Source of the DNA: Rachycentron canadum | Taxonomy: Eukaryota; Chordata; Actinopteri; Carangiformes; Rachycentridae | DNA length: 64,000 nucleotides | Direction of reading: 5' to 3' | NCBI GenBank assembly: GCA_038496675.1 | Contig: CM076658.1 | Coordinates: 12,594,107 to 12,658,106, forward strand | Shown here: piece by piece, positions 26,114 to 39,200 of the stretch | How the letters are laid out: each line of letters starts with the position of its first letter | Numbering within the stretch: the first letter of the stretch is position 1 | Notes under the pieces: model-generated | The model's database searches: none | Told to the model about the DNA's origin: nothing | Seen by the model: the letters and a program-made list of their open reading frames with translations, nothing else | Program-made: the position numbers and the translations under genes

Positions 26114-26163
26114 CTATTTATACATGTATATGCACAAGACTGCTGACCCCCTATTCCCAGCTG
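26114..26163 (-). promoter_or_regulatory. Candidate internal muscle-type promoter of xirp2
   Basis: On the minus strand a TATAAATAG box (26122-26114) overlaps a near-MEF2 site (one mismatch to YTAWWWWTAR). A CAGCTG E-box lies about 40 bp upstream (26163-26158). A good donor, TTAT|GTGAGT, follows at 25974/25973, so a first noncoding exon from about 26,088 to 25,974 could splice to the exon at 25789, whose ATG at 25786 would then start translation (MEESEV). This is inferred from motif spacing only. Confidence 0.4.
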
Positions 26164-26445
26164 CAGACCTGTCATCAGCTCTACTAATATCTGCATGACA
26201 ACACCAACAATAATGGTGGAAATACCATCTCAGTGCAACTCAGCTACAGTGTAACCTCAGATTCTCAGATAGCAAATAAACCATTAAAGTGAACCATTAG
26301 AAACTTGGCTTCTAATTGCACAAATGTTCTTCTCAGTGCAGGCAGCTCTGACAGGTACTATAGATATATGTTTCTCTGAAACATTACTACAATAATAATA
26401 TATGTTTCTCTGAAACAATGCATGTCCATGCACAAGCTAAAGTAC

Positions 26446-26582
26446 CCTGCTGGGGATGGTGTTGTCCATTCGTGTGGAGACAGCTGCCTGGTACATGGCC
26501 TCACAGTTGGTCAGTGGGATGACCTCTGAGTCCACAGAGTGAATCCGGTTCCTCTGGTTTAAAGCTTTCAGGAAGTCCTGCC
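26446..26582 (-). CDS. xirp2: xirp2 first recognised exon (N-terminus)
   Basis: The exon is open for 45 codons and ends at AGG|GTACTT in phase 0. It reads QDFLKALNQRNRIHSVDSEV, then IPLTNCEAMYQAAVSTRMDN, ending TIPSR. The ATG at 26496-26494 (MYQAAVS) matches the start of the common mammalian protein (MARYQAAVS), so it is a likely start. The frame stays open upstream of that ATG to the acceptor, so a further upstream exon probably adds a longer N-terminus in some transcripts. The acceptor is uncertain: AG at 26584-26583 (exon from 26582, entry needing one base from upstream) or AG at 26579-26578 (exon from 26577, GAC start). I found no upstream partner exon. Confidence 0.75.
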
Positions 26583-29298
26583 CTGGTTAAACCTGCACTG
26601 CCAGCAGCTGCAGCACAAATAGCCAATGAACTGTCAAACCATTATTCAGAGGTAGCACTCAAGATTTAGAGGGGTAAACACATGCAATTATTTTATCTTT
26701 TATAATCAGTTTATATTTAAATATAATGTTGTTTGTGCCAATATACAATATATAGGTTTTTCAACAAATGAAAAATCATAATACAAATTTTTTCTACCAA
26801 ATTTCTCTTCAGTTTGTAAATGTTGACAAAAGCAACAAAAGATAAGCCTCAGTTATGCTTTCAAGGTGCTAGTGCAGGTGGTGTTCTTGTAAAGATGTCT
26901 TTATACTCCATAGGGACATTATTTAAATCAATAACACACCTGTCTCCAGACATTCATGGTATCACAAGATGTGCAGGGTTTATTAAAAAGGGGTTTGCTA
27001 ATTCACAGCTGTGTGAGTGGTGTTAGTTTGGCCCACAAACATCTGAAATTGCTGAACTTCCAACAGCTCACCCAGGTGCTTTTTTTTTTTTTTTTTTTAA
27101 CAATGCAACACCAGGCAGTCATTTCATTGCTGAGCTAGCAAAGTACAAGACATTGAGGAAATGCTGCACAATCGTTGGATTTCAGGAGGTCAAATATATA
27201 ATTGCGCAGCTGTCCCAAGAATTTGATCAACACTATCTGCATTCGCTGGTGAGTTTTAACATTAGTAGGCTGAAATCCATTACTTGTGGTTGGCCAATCA
27301 GAAGAGAGGCTCAGAGATCATCATAAAATACAAGATGTAAAACTATATTGAGGTGGTACTTAAAGTGATGAATATGTCTTTTTATAGATTGCAAACAAAT
27401 TCAAATAAAACTAAAATGTGGGACCTTTGAAGTCCCCATTTTACACTGCATTTCCAATCAAGATGGAAATGTAGCGCCAATTCAGGTGATCATCAAGGAA
27501 GTGAGGTTTGTTGTGATTTTGATTTGCCTTTCCATTTTAGGCATAATTAGACTTTATGAGTTTATGTCTGGAACAGCATCAACAGTCCAGAACCAAAAGC
27601 ACATTATCGTTAACCTAGAGTGTTTTGATGTGCTGAAAAACATCAAGAGAGATAATAAACTCATCCAACAGCCACAGACATAATATCTGGTCTGGTTTCT
27701 GCTGAAACAACAATTTTGTCAACAAGCATAATTGTGAGTTCAAGTATTCACACCTCAGTTCTTATGGATATAAATGTGCTGATGCAAATAAGAGAATGAA
27801 AAATGAATACAGACTGATGTTTGAAAAAATTACAGTATCCAAAATTTCCACTGCTCTGGAGACTAACAATTCAAGAGCAAATCTTCATCTCTGCTCTTCC
27901 CTGCGGTGAATTAACTCCATTTGAAACCATGTGTATATTCAACTCATGTATTATCAGAGAATAATGTCAGCAAAAGCTGTCAGACTGCTGGCATGAGATG
28001 GTATTTTACATCTGTAATGTTATTTTTGGCAGCAGAGGGACATAAAATTCATCAAAGTACTGAGTGAATAAAACACAAAATCAAAAGATCAAAACACCCC
28101 AATTTTTAAATCAGTAATTTGAGTAGGATAGCTTAAAGTGATAAGCTATTCAGAGAGTGGGCTTATAAAACTCTTGTGTTTGTAATGCTGTTCAAATATC
28201 ATGTCAAAAGCAAATTTTAAATCAACTCTTGGTGCATTGCACCAGCATATTTCTTTATTTCTCCTACTGGCTGCTTTTGATTTGTAGCTTACCTGTCAAC
28301 TACGATGATCTATTTTAGCCTTGGGGGAATGATGGATATGTTTATGTAAACAAATCAGATCATAAAGGACAGAGAAAGGACAATTTAGTATTACACAACT
28401 CTTACAGAGATTTAGTTACTTTTATCTGTTTGTTCAAATTTTGATTTTAGCAGTGAAACTGTACTCGTGGAAAACTCTGCACTGCACCATGTTCCATTGA
28501 GGTCTTGAGGGCAAAGACTCACAGACTGTAAAATATTGTGGTAGGAACGAAAATCTGTGGCCAAAAAGTCTGAAGCTATCTCATGACATGTCAGGTTGGG
28601 TTGAGAGCTCAAATAACAGGAAAGTGAAGTAATCTAGGCGCCATGTACCTGCAAAAATAAATCAAGCCTATTTTAAACTTAACCATGAAGGGTCGTGTTT
28701 CTCAGTGAAATAAAGAGGAAAGCTGGGAGGTCAAGGCTTTTCTTTCCAAAAGCTCTTAGATATTCTGCATTGGTAACCTTGTGTTCATGCCTTTATTTGT
28801 AATTACTTTTCAGTACTCCTCATTTCATGGCTTTCTTGGCATCATGGAAGTGGAGCGAGATAACACCTAGAGGTAACTGGCCTTGGCACAAACAGCACTC
28901 CATCTACTTGAAATTAGTTAATAGAATAAATCTAAACTCTCCTCAAGCCAAAAAAATGCAGTTAATTTAGTGTTTCAGTCACAGTTTATTTTTTCTGCAG
29001 GCCTGGTATAAGATTGATGTTTTTTCCTGTTGTTTTTTAGTGGAAGTGCACTCAACAGAAGGACAATGTTAATGAATTTTAATGTACAGTCAAGAATTCA
29101 CTGCCACTGTCTCCATGTTTTTCTCTACAGATATCAAAAATAAATTTGATACTGTATCACAAATTCCTTTACATGCAGAATTTCTAAATTAGAAATATAT
29201 TTAACAAGCCAAAATCACATTTTTTATCAACTCAACACAAAGGGACAATCACCGCTTCATTACTTGTTACCTACCAGGATATAGTGAATTGTAAAAAA

Positions 29299-29560
29299 TT
29301 AGCTCAGCAGGTAGAATCCCACACAAAGGCCACTGCACCCCCGGCCTGCCGGGTCTTTTCGAACCAAAAGCAAATCCCAGTCGGTGTTGGAGACCAGCTC
29401 CAGTACTATGTGTCCACCTCTGTCCAACGAGCAGACAGTAACAGCTGATTTTATTTTAGACCCCCCGCCCACTTGCAAAAGATGGGCTTGGGGTGTTTTT
29501 TTTAGAGAGTGAGGCCTCTATGTCTCCCATGTCAAGTCCACTGAAAATATATATGGTAAT
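29299..29560 (+). mobile_element. tRNA-like SINE candidate
   Basis: The sequence TAGCTCAGCAGG at 29300-29311 is a perfect pol III A-box. TCGAACC follows at about 29359, in the place of a T-loop/B-box. A body with AGACCCCCCGCCCACTTGC and a T8 run follows, as in tRNA-derived fish SINEs. It does not fold into a full tRNA, so a functional tRNA gene is rejected. Confidence 0.4.
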
Positions 29561-30480
29561 ACTTCCTGTGACTCTACTGCAGACGCTTGTGTACTAATAA
29601 ATCAGGTCACCCTGGTTTCATCATCACGTCCTCCATCAAAGTGCACTGCATACTCCAGCAGCTGTTACCGCCTGTCATGGTATGCCAAATTATGCACATA
29701 CAAATCCACAAGAAATACTCTGAGAATCTCTCATTATTCACTACTTCTGTTAATCCCAAAGCACTGCAAAGTGGATGTCGGGCAGGTGCAAATTCAGATG
29801 ACAATAAATAGGGGTGAAATGTAATTGACCATGTGCTGTGCTTTGCATGTGGTCTGAAATTAGGTCAGTGATGTAATGCTATTTGTCGAAGAGAAGGAGG
29901 GTTAAGGGGGGCCATAAATACGACAAGAGACACCTCTGACTGGGGAAGAGCTAGTGAGCCCAGATGGAGACAGTGGCGCCAGCCTGACTCTGGTGTCTTG
30001 TGGAAGCTGGGTGAGTGTTTGGAGACCAGACATGTCCGCCAGGCATCTACACAACTCTGTTCATCTGCAGTATGTGTAACTCATACCTGTATTTCCAAAG
30101 ACCACCTAAGAGACAGTCTGGGATTCCTAATCCTGCTAAACAACAGCAAAGGCAAAAGATCCTGTTAACCTGATCATTCAAAATATGGATTTATACAATA
30201 CTGTATTTACTCTGGGGTTTTTAATGTATGTATGTATAATTATGCTAGTCTTAATGAAAGTTAGTCTGAAAGTTTTCTGTCCAATAGTAAGAAGAGTATT
30301 TATATAAACTCTTGAACATTTGTGTGAGCATTTTGAGTTCACATGTTCTTTTCATGATGACCCTGCTCTTTATTCAGCTTGAAGCTGGTCCTTTGTGATC
30401 CATAGCAGAGTTAAGTCCCACAGTAAGGGCAAAAGAAAAAAAATGTATAAAATTTTATATTTTTCTCCCTCTCTTTCTCC

Positions 30481-30482
<2 letters not shown>

Positions 30483-30529
<47 letters not shown>
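30483..30529. repeat. (CA)n microsatellite
   Basis: A near-pure CA run of about 23 units. A second, interrupted CA/GATA-type tract lies at about 30729-30783. Confidence 0.95.
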
Positions 30530-30531
<2 letters not shown>

Positions 30532-33500
30532 TCTTATTATATTCAGGGGAACCCATCCTTGACGAAATGCGTTTCCTAGCCCATTACTGTAGCCTTAAGC
30601 ATCACAGCTAAATGCCAAACCCTAACTGTAGCCTAATCCAAAAGTCAAACAGCTACTTGAACTTGTGGGCTTCAGCATTGTGATCACTGCAAAGCTATTG
30701 GACCCCACAAGTGCAGTGAACTCTCTGATACAGACATAGATAGATAGACATAGACACACACACGCACACACACGCACACGCAGAGTGAGAGAGAGTGAAA
30801 CAAAGACCAGTGCCAGCCCAGCACAGGAGAAAAGAAGTGATTTCCATCAGATACTAGTGTTTTAGCAGACACATGGTGCCAAGGAAGAATATTAAGCTTA
30901 ATATTTTAGTGACAGCTTCTTTCACCAAGTCTTTGGCTGTAGAAGAATCCAGCTCTTTTGGGAATGCCTTCAGAATAAATAGGAAAATCAGTTTTGTATT
31001 CTGTAGCACTGTATAGGTTCTTAGATTTAGATAGCTTTTAGTGTTGGGGACAGTGTACACATTACAGTGTAAAAAGCAAAGAGAAAAATCTGAGTAAATG
31101 ATGATGCTTTTATGTGGAATAGCACATCACAGATTGGTGATACCTATAATTTTCTTAATTTCACAAAATATCATGAAAGGAGCAAAGCCACCAATAAATG
31201 CATCCTGTTGCAGGTATTATAAATCCTGTCCATATAAATCCTGCATATTTGTCCATATGCATGCAAGTAAGTGATAAGGAGGACACCCCTGTATATTTGG
31301 TTATATTGTAAGCATATGCAGCACACGTGTGGTTAAACTGATGGGGGCGTTTTCTGAATTTGCCTGTGTTTTGCATGTGCTTTCTTAAATTTCATTGTGT
31401 TGAGTTTTCAGGGCCACCTTACATGCCCCATTCATCCATTCAACATGCACTAATGCCCAGATGGAACAGGTTCAGTATCTTCTGAGTACACAGACATGCA
31501 GAGCTTCTTCGTCTTCTACAAGCTGCCACTGCAACCACATAATAAAACAAAAAATGTGCTTTTTTTCCAAATTTGTGACCACTGCATAGCCATTACATTT
31601 AGTATTGGTCAATAGTGAATGTTAGCATAAAGATGTCTTGTTGCCATGTCAAAAAAAAAAAATGTAAATAAGAAAATAGAGAAATTTAAAATGATTCAAT
31701 AAATGCTCCTTAGTCTCTCAATAACCATTAACATGCCCATAAGCAAGGCACTAAACCTATGGCTGCTACCCCCTGAGAAATGGTTCATTGCCAACTAGCA
31801 CAAGTGTTTGGTGGAGGGGCTTTAAGTGTGAATTTTTAAACCTCACTCCTCTTGCACCAACTCATCCAGGCTGTTGCTGTAAATATCTGTGGGCTCTTTG
31901 TCATAGTGCCTGATTAAATAAGGGGGAAGCCCAGAGGAGACGACTCTGAGCTATTTACGTTACAACATTTAATTAGATCTCTGATGAAAGAAAGGAAACA
32001 TTGCATTCACAGAAGCTGACATTTCTGCCTGATATATCTGAGACACTTAATATTAGAGACAATCAGGAGATTACAATGAAATAATGCCATAACAGTATAA
32101 CAATGCAATTTAAATACTCGTAGCTGTTCTCTCAGTATCTTGATATGATGGCGGCTAAAGTATCACTGAAATACAATCTGCATGAAGCAGCAATTTCCTG
32201 AGTAACAGTTCATTCTGATTGCAATTTTTCCACATGTAAATTCTTTGTGTGTAACAGCTGTCTCAGATTTAATGCAGAAATTCACCCTGAACCTCTGTAG
32301 TTCTACAAAGCACATCAATCATCTGAGAAATTTGCTGAAATGAATCACTGCTCATTAACAGACCTGTCATCTGTGCCACAAATTCACTACAACAACAATT
32401 CATATTCAATCTGTACAAAAAAAAAAAAGAAAAGTGGATCCTCCTATTCATTACCTCTCTACTATATGACTTATGACACTTAAAGGGGTTTTATGTACAT
32501 TTCAATTGTTCTGTGTGGTACATCCACAACTTGGGTAACCTGGTTGGAAAATATTTTATGGTTTTTGTAAATTTTATGAACAGTGTTTTGATTTTGAGTG
32601 TCTGCCCAGTAGAGGCTTGGTGTAGCTCACATCAGTGAGCACTGCATGCGGACCACAGGCAGATAGCACCATGGGATGCATGACAATGAGCCACATCTCC
32701 GCCAGATGCCATTAGAAGTGAGGCTATGAATCACAAGGGTTCTTGTATTCACACACTTGCAAAGAAAACCCTTTTATTTTGGGGCAGATGTTATTTTTTT
32801 ATAATTTAACTGGATTCACATTTAAAGTGATGAATAGGAATGCCTCAAAAACCAAGAATTATTAACTACTGCTGCTATCTAGTACAAGTTAGAGAAAGCA
32901 CTCCTCTTTTCTTGTGAGATGAAGAATGTAGATCTGACCAACAAGCCCAACAAGCCTAACAGATGATGTCAGGTCTGAGATGTCAGTGATATGCTGTACT
33001 TAGGAAGTGGTACGAGGCAACTCCAGTGTGTCTGTACACTCGGGCTTCTTGTAGAGTAGCATCAGCTTCTCCGAGCGCCTCATAGCCACTGCTCTGTGTG
33101 TGGTGGTCTCTGTTATACACTTTGTGCCTTTGATCACAGACCACCTGGTAGTAGATCTGAAGGGAGCCACACAATAGGCCAGCCTATCAAAAAATATGTC
33201 TGTGTAGCAAATAACAAAAATGAATTGTTGTCAGAGGCTTTTTATGCTTTTAAACAGCGAATTCCACTGTCAAATAAGAGTGCAATGTTAGAGCTCAAAG
33301 GTAAGATAATCCAATGGTGTGTGACATTTTGTTGATTGGTAACAACTCTATTACTATATAGAAAGAAAGCCAAACATTTATAAGAGGAAACTATTTGTTC
33401 ATTATCAGGAAAGCCATTATCTTTGACAAGCCAGGTCTCATGTGACTCCACAGAAAACATTGCAGGACCTAATTTATACACATAGCACCCACATCAACCA

Positions 33501-35083
33501 GCCTGATAACGACAGCCCCTTCTGTTTGTCTTTAGAGACTCAATGGACAACTGAAAACAACTGGTATATAACAACATTTTAGCTTAACTCTCTCAACTGT
33601 CTTCTTCAGCGCCTTTTAATAAGCAAGACTGAGCATTTACAGCCCTGTCAGTGGCTCTGTGAGGCTGTACTGCACAGCAGTGGTCAATTTGTACGCATGC
33701 TTAGAATCTCAGTGCTACATTCTGATATTTATTATATTACCATGTTCACCATCTGTGTTAGCATGTTAACATTTGCTAATTAGCATTTAGCAATTAGATG
33801 AAAAGTGACAAGATTTATATTTCATCCTGAGGGTGTACCAAATTTCATCCAATAGTTGGTTGACATATTTTACTGAAAACCACTAATGTCGACCTCAGTC
33901 ACTCTGAAGGACCACCAACATTATGGGCTGTAGTAGTTTAGTTTATTAATGTTTTTCTATACCATATTTAAAATATATATCAAATAATTAATATGCAGTG
34001 AATAGGCTACTGCTGCTGCTACCTTGAAACTGTGATGTGAACTTTCACTGTTCACAGTTTTTTTCACTGTGGCTGTTGTAAACAACAATTTCAATCAACG
34101 CGCTGGAAACCAGAGATTAAAGCTGTCATTTTTTTGATTAAAAAAGGGTCAATCAATCTTTTTACTTATTATTTGAGAGTTGTATCTTAAATACCTGTAG
34201 CTCTGCCAATCAAAGAGAGTTACATACAGTACATATAAGATGTGATGTGTGGTATTATTTTATTACATGTATTATTAGCAAAACAGACAAAGCAACATCA
34301 GTGCTATGGACACAGTAATGATGACACAGTAATGACAGAGTACCATAGTTAATAATATGCATACTTTTTATCTCTATATATGTAAATGCTCTCAAGGGGT
34401 AGCAGAAAGACAGCGATGAGGATATACCGCTTAGCTGCTAATCAGCACCCCTGGGCACAGAAATGCCTCTCCTTTGGTTTTCAAATTGTTTGCAAATTAA
34501 ATATTCCCCTGAAGGTATTTCTCCTGCTGCTTCTTTTGAAAATTAGGTAGAACAAGTCTGAAATCGAGGCAGTGGCCCACCTCTGCATGGAACTTGAAGG
34601 AAGAAACCTTCTTACACAAAGCTCAAACCTCACTCCAACTCACCTTCCGGGCTAAAATATAAATTCTTGTAAGAGAGGAAATGCTAAATGGGTATGTGAG
34701 AGACAAGAAACAAAACTGGAGAGATTCTCGGGAGGCTTCCTCCACCAGATCAAAATATGTCTTCAAAATGTCTATGGTCATATTGAAATAAATTGTATCT
34801 CTCCCTCTACCTCACGCACAAAATAATATGATGTTGTTGCTTGGGGCATGAGTAGAGAAAGTCTTTGCAAACTGTCATGCCAACAATCCTATTTTTGACA
34901 TTGTAGCACTACTGTGCACAGATTAGATGTTCACTTTAGACCTAAGGTAGTTTACAGTATATAGACAGCAGTTAAGTGTCCCAGACACTAAGTTTGTCCC
35001 TGATATATTTATTGAGGTGTTGGGTCACTGGGTGCTGTAGAAAGGTGGTTTCCAATATGATCTTTGGATCACTAAAAACAAAC

Positions 35084-35129
<46 letters not shown>

Positions 35130-35149
35130 GGCAGAATTGAATGGTGCAG

Positions 35150-35184
<35 letters not shown>
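35084..35184. repeat. (CA)n and (TA)n compound microsatellite
   Basis: CA run 35084-35125 and TA run 35152-35184 separated by 26 unique bases. Confidence 0.95.
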
Positions 35185-35187
<3 letters not shown>

Positions 35188-35741
35188 TTTGAACCAATGT
35201 GTCAACCAAGAGGCAGCTCTCCCTTAAAATGAAGTGATGCCTACTTACAGCATGTAAACAAGAATGATTATAATTTCTACTTTTTATGAAGTGTAAGATG
35301 CATGCTAGCATATGCTAATGGTTAGTAAACACAGCTAGTGTATAGCCAAGGCTGATAGGAATGGCACTTATTTTTCATGTATTTAGTAAGTATTGGGAAA
35401 AATGTCAATTTGGGTTGGGGGTTAGTCTTGTGTCTTCATTATCAATAAAGGTATTAGTATTTAACATCTGGGAAACATTCTCTCTGCATGTTTTTGTGCT
35501 GTTTCACTGGATAAGTAACCTGCTGGTAATAATAAGGGAATAGTCATTCAGATTATTACCCTGGAGAACATGGATGTCAAATGAATTGCAGTTGTTGAGA
35601 TATTTCAGTCTGTACCAAAGTGGTGGACCAGTAGATCAATATGGCCACCCATAGAGCAGAAGATAATAGATATAATAGATTATTTTCCAATTACACAAAT
35701 AATTTTTGAACCATTCTCAATTACCTGAGGGTGGGCTCATG

Positions 35742-36200
35742 TTTTAAACAAAGAGTTCCACATTTGGGAAATAAGCCAGTTCAGTTTCTTTATGGGAGTT
35801 AAATGAGAAGATTTGTACCTATCTCACGTTTGTGCATGGGGCCTGGACCGAGAAATTATTATTATTTTAGCTTAGCATAAAAAATGAAAGCAGGGGATAC
35901 AGATGGAAAGCTCTGTCAAAAGTTCAATTTGTGGTTTGAGATAAAGCTACCCACTATAACTATTTCTATAATAGTCCCCACACTCAGCTGTTTTTCACCA
36001 GTGTGTACAGGGCACGTAAGTGGAATTTTGAACTATAGAGCCAGGCTTGCTGCCCTTGTTTCTAGTTTTATGCTAAGCTATGCTAATCTCCATTATTCAG
36101 TTTTGTATTTAATGCACCGACATGGAGTGGTGTAAATCTTCTCAGAAAGCAGGGTAATTGCCCCCCCCCCCCCCCCCAAAAAAAGAGCTATTCCTTTAAA
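35742..36200. mobile_element. Degraded palindromic MITE (fish nonautonomous DNA transposon)
   Basis: The element has nested inverted repeats. A 15-bp perfect pair TAGCTTAGCATAAAA (35868-35882) / TTTTATGCTAAGCTA (36066-36080) lies inside an 11-bp perfect pair TGAGAAGATTT (35804-35814) / AAATCTTCTCA (36134-36144). Near-terminal sequences (AGTTCCACATTTGGGAAATA at left, GCTATTCCTTTAAA at right) resemble the ends of a repeat family abundant in teleosts. It is interrupted by a C17 tract at 36161-36177. No coding capacity. Confidence 0.7.
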
Positions 36201-39200
36201 CATTCAAATTGATGTTTACCTAACAAAGGAAACATTTTTGATAGACTCTCAGATATTATTTTATCAAAAGGAACATAATCCTCCTAGAATTTATACATTT
36301 GTCCCTGCAGATTTCCAGTTGTTATTGCTTACTGTACACCACAGAGCCAGACTGAGCTCTGAGTGTTTGTGCCTCATAAGACACTGAAGACAGAGGGATT
36401 TCTGTGAAAGCTCCAATCTCTCACTCCCAGCTGTCCAAAGCTGGCCTTTAGGAAAAGCCTCACTGGAGAATGCTGATGGACAGAATGGAAACAGCTCATG
36501 TGTGACTCTGTTGGAAAGAGTGTGTGATTTTAAAATTCAGCTCTCTCTCTGCTTTTATGCACTCATCATTTCATGCGTAATTGGCTTTTTATGTGTTTTT
36601 TTTTTTTTTTTGTACATCCATCTTTCTTGTTTTTTCCCCCCTCTATCTCTCTGTCTAAAAATAAATGACATTTCTTTCACAAAAATCAAATGGCACTGGC
36701 TAATGATTATCACAATGTCGCATCCGATAAATTGTCAAACTCACACACAAAACTCCACTGCTGAGCTTCTTCAAGGAATTTACACATTTATTATAAGGCA
36801 CTCAAAAGAGTGGAATGTCAGTAAAATAAACAGACACTTCATATTAGACTGAGGTCATTGATGCACAGAGGAAAGTGTCTTTGGAGCAAATAATCAATTC
36901 TTCCTGGTACTGCCTACCCACACATGCAGGTACTTTGTGCTTTCAAGCCTTCAGCCAGCCTTCAGCGCTGCCACTGCTGAGAACAAAAAACAGACACCAC
37001 TTTGTTTCAGATGCTCAGTGGGGTGGGGCCTGTCTCTGCTCACTACACACTGTTTGTGTGTCCTTGCGTTTTTGCATCCATAGGTGTTTGTGTGTGATGG
37101 TAATTGGAAGTATGCTAATAAAGCTGGGTGGCTGATCTTTCCTCCTGACTGGAGCGAGGAAAAGGCAGCACAAGAAAAGCTCTGACTTGGTTCACTTCAC
37201 TGCGACAAACATACAGACACACACATGTTCTGATAGGTAAGTTTTAGAAACATTACACAGACTTACAATCACTTCCTGGGGACTTACCCCAGCCCAAACC
37301 ACTAGTCCTAATCCTTAACATAACCTTAACCGCAGACTCAAAAATCAGCTTTTTCCTAACTGGAGACAAAGACAGGACCTTTGACAAGCTTCCACAATTA
37401 ATTAACCTAAATCAGACCCATTATACTTGTACTTGTTACTTGCTATAGTTTTGTAACAGAACCTGGTACCTCAACTTCAGTACTGGAAGGAATATCCACC
37501 ATAACTGAGTTGCACACAACTGAATTCAGTTAAAAACAACCACTGAGGTGCACGGCAAGGTCAAAATCCTACAATAATACCATGAGGTTAGTGCAAAAAG
37601 ATTTTTTTGTGTACGTCCATAGTCTTTCCTGTGATTTGGATAAAGATGAAAAAGCTATTTTCCTCCATGAACAGCCACCATGAAATTAATGTAAATTACA
37701 CTGTATGACCTTACCTCATATGTCACTCAATTCTTACTGTAATTTATATTCTCACATTCATGTAATGGCAAAGTGCATGGGTTAAAGGGTTTTCTTTAGT
37801 TGATTTTACCATTAAATCAATGAAGATTATGAATTCAGTCATGATATTTACTTTGCTGAGGACATTTATGTACTTCTCACAGATCAGCTATTAATACCAG
37901 TGCTATGCCATGGCAACCAGATATTACTGAGTGGCACACTTCTTTAAGGTTTATAAAACCTTGATCATGTGTCAACCTTCAATTAGCATGTGAGATATTA
38001 CAAATAAAAGAGAAGAAAAAAGTACACATGCACAATGCTTCAGCCTTGCAGAGGAGGGCCGATTGTGTTTTGCTCTCCTTCCCCTGTGCTGAAGGTTAAC
38101 ATGTGACTGGAATGCATTGAGGCATTTTAAATATTTCAGCATGTTTGCTGAAATGGGGCGATGAGATTGCCATGCAATGACCTCTATTCATACACCAAAG
38201 AAAACCCTCAGTAATCACAGGTTATTTCTATTTCCTAGGAAATACAATTATTTCGAACTGTTGATACTATTTTAAAAGTCTGCAGCAAAAGATCTAACAC
38301 CCCTTCACCTTGTCTCTGTTCATGATTGACACCAGCAGACAAAAGATGGAGAACTAAGCACAAACCATTTGTCATGTTAATTAGATGTATTGTATCCAGG
38401 GGAGGATTATGAAACATTAACACTTAAGTGACCCAATTTCTTTGGAAAATTGCCCTTTAGAATGATTAAAATGGTACTTCATTACATTACAGTGACTCTA
38501 ATGAGTGAGTTTTCTCATGTGCTGCTCTGCTCCACACATCCCACCACAATTTGATCAATTTAACTTCTATCTTCAGAAACAAATAATACAACTTCCTTGA
38601 ATCTGGGTCATTCTTGCAGAGGAGGAACATCATTAAAATGGAATGGCAAGTATGCGTTTGCTATGATCATCATGAGGGACCGTGTGGTAGACACTGTACT
38701 TGGCTCCTAACTGCCTCCACCCACCGCTGTCCGTCAATTAGAGTATCAGGTTTCTATAAAATAATCAGCCGACACTTTTACCCTGATCTCACAGGACTTT
38801 GTTTCTCAATCTTTGAGGTTCTCTGTAACCAACAAGCTGAAGAAAAGAGGTAAAAGATAATGGCAGCCAAACAATCTTCACATGCAGCTCTGACAGATCC
38901 TGTCTGAAGGAAACAAAAATCAAGACGAAGAGATGCTGACATAGGGAGGTAACAGAGCTGAAAAAGTGGTCAAGAATAACCTTGATATCCAGTTTCAGTC
39001 ATTAACCTGCAATTATTCTGATGCCTCCCATGAACAACACGTGCAAATCAGGCTACTTAGCCAATGGCATCAATAAATTTGAGTGAAAAAACACACATCA
39101 CCATCAACATTCATAGCAACAGGGTGTATATATAGTCCCTGCTTGTCCTATGACATAGTCATGCCTGACACCCAATCTCGGCACCAAAAGCCACGATGGA

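Larger units (their letters stand above)
12607..26582 (-). other. xirp2: xirp2 locus (all recognised exons, minus strand)
   Basis: Nine exons were joined by GT-AG signals with consistent reading phase: 26582-26446, 25789-25661, 25010-24921, 24630-24576, 24475-24387, 23787-14223, 13951-13898, 13310-13180 and 13018-12607. XIRP2 is a striated-muscle scaffold that binds and stabilises actin filaments through 16-residue Xin repeats at intercalated discs and attachment sites. It is identified by the LPGGLASVRKQF motif, the TKELRDRFE motif, the FPPPP motif, the Xin-repeat array and a C-terminal EPLIN-like LIM domain followed by two WPP motifs. XIRP1 lacks that LIM tail, which argues for xirp2. If translation starts at the ATG at 26496-26494, the long form is 3,374 codons and the exon-skipped LIM form is 336. 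Teleosts may carry duplicates; which paralogue this is cannot be told from the window. Confidence 0.93.
26583..35741. other. Intergenic / upstream of xirp2
   Basis: No coding exon was recognised. The stretch holds the SINE-like element, CA/TA microsatellites and a plus-strand TATA-like element with a downstream donor at about 29.9-30.0 kb. Undetected xirp2 5' exons could lie here on the minus strand. Confidence 0.5.

Noticed and set aside
29299..29375. Functional tRNA gene.
   Set aside because: A perfect A-box is present but no acceptor stem or anticodon arm forms; it fits a SINE better.
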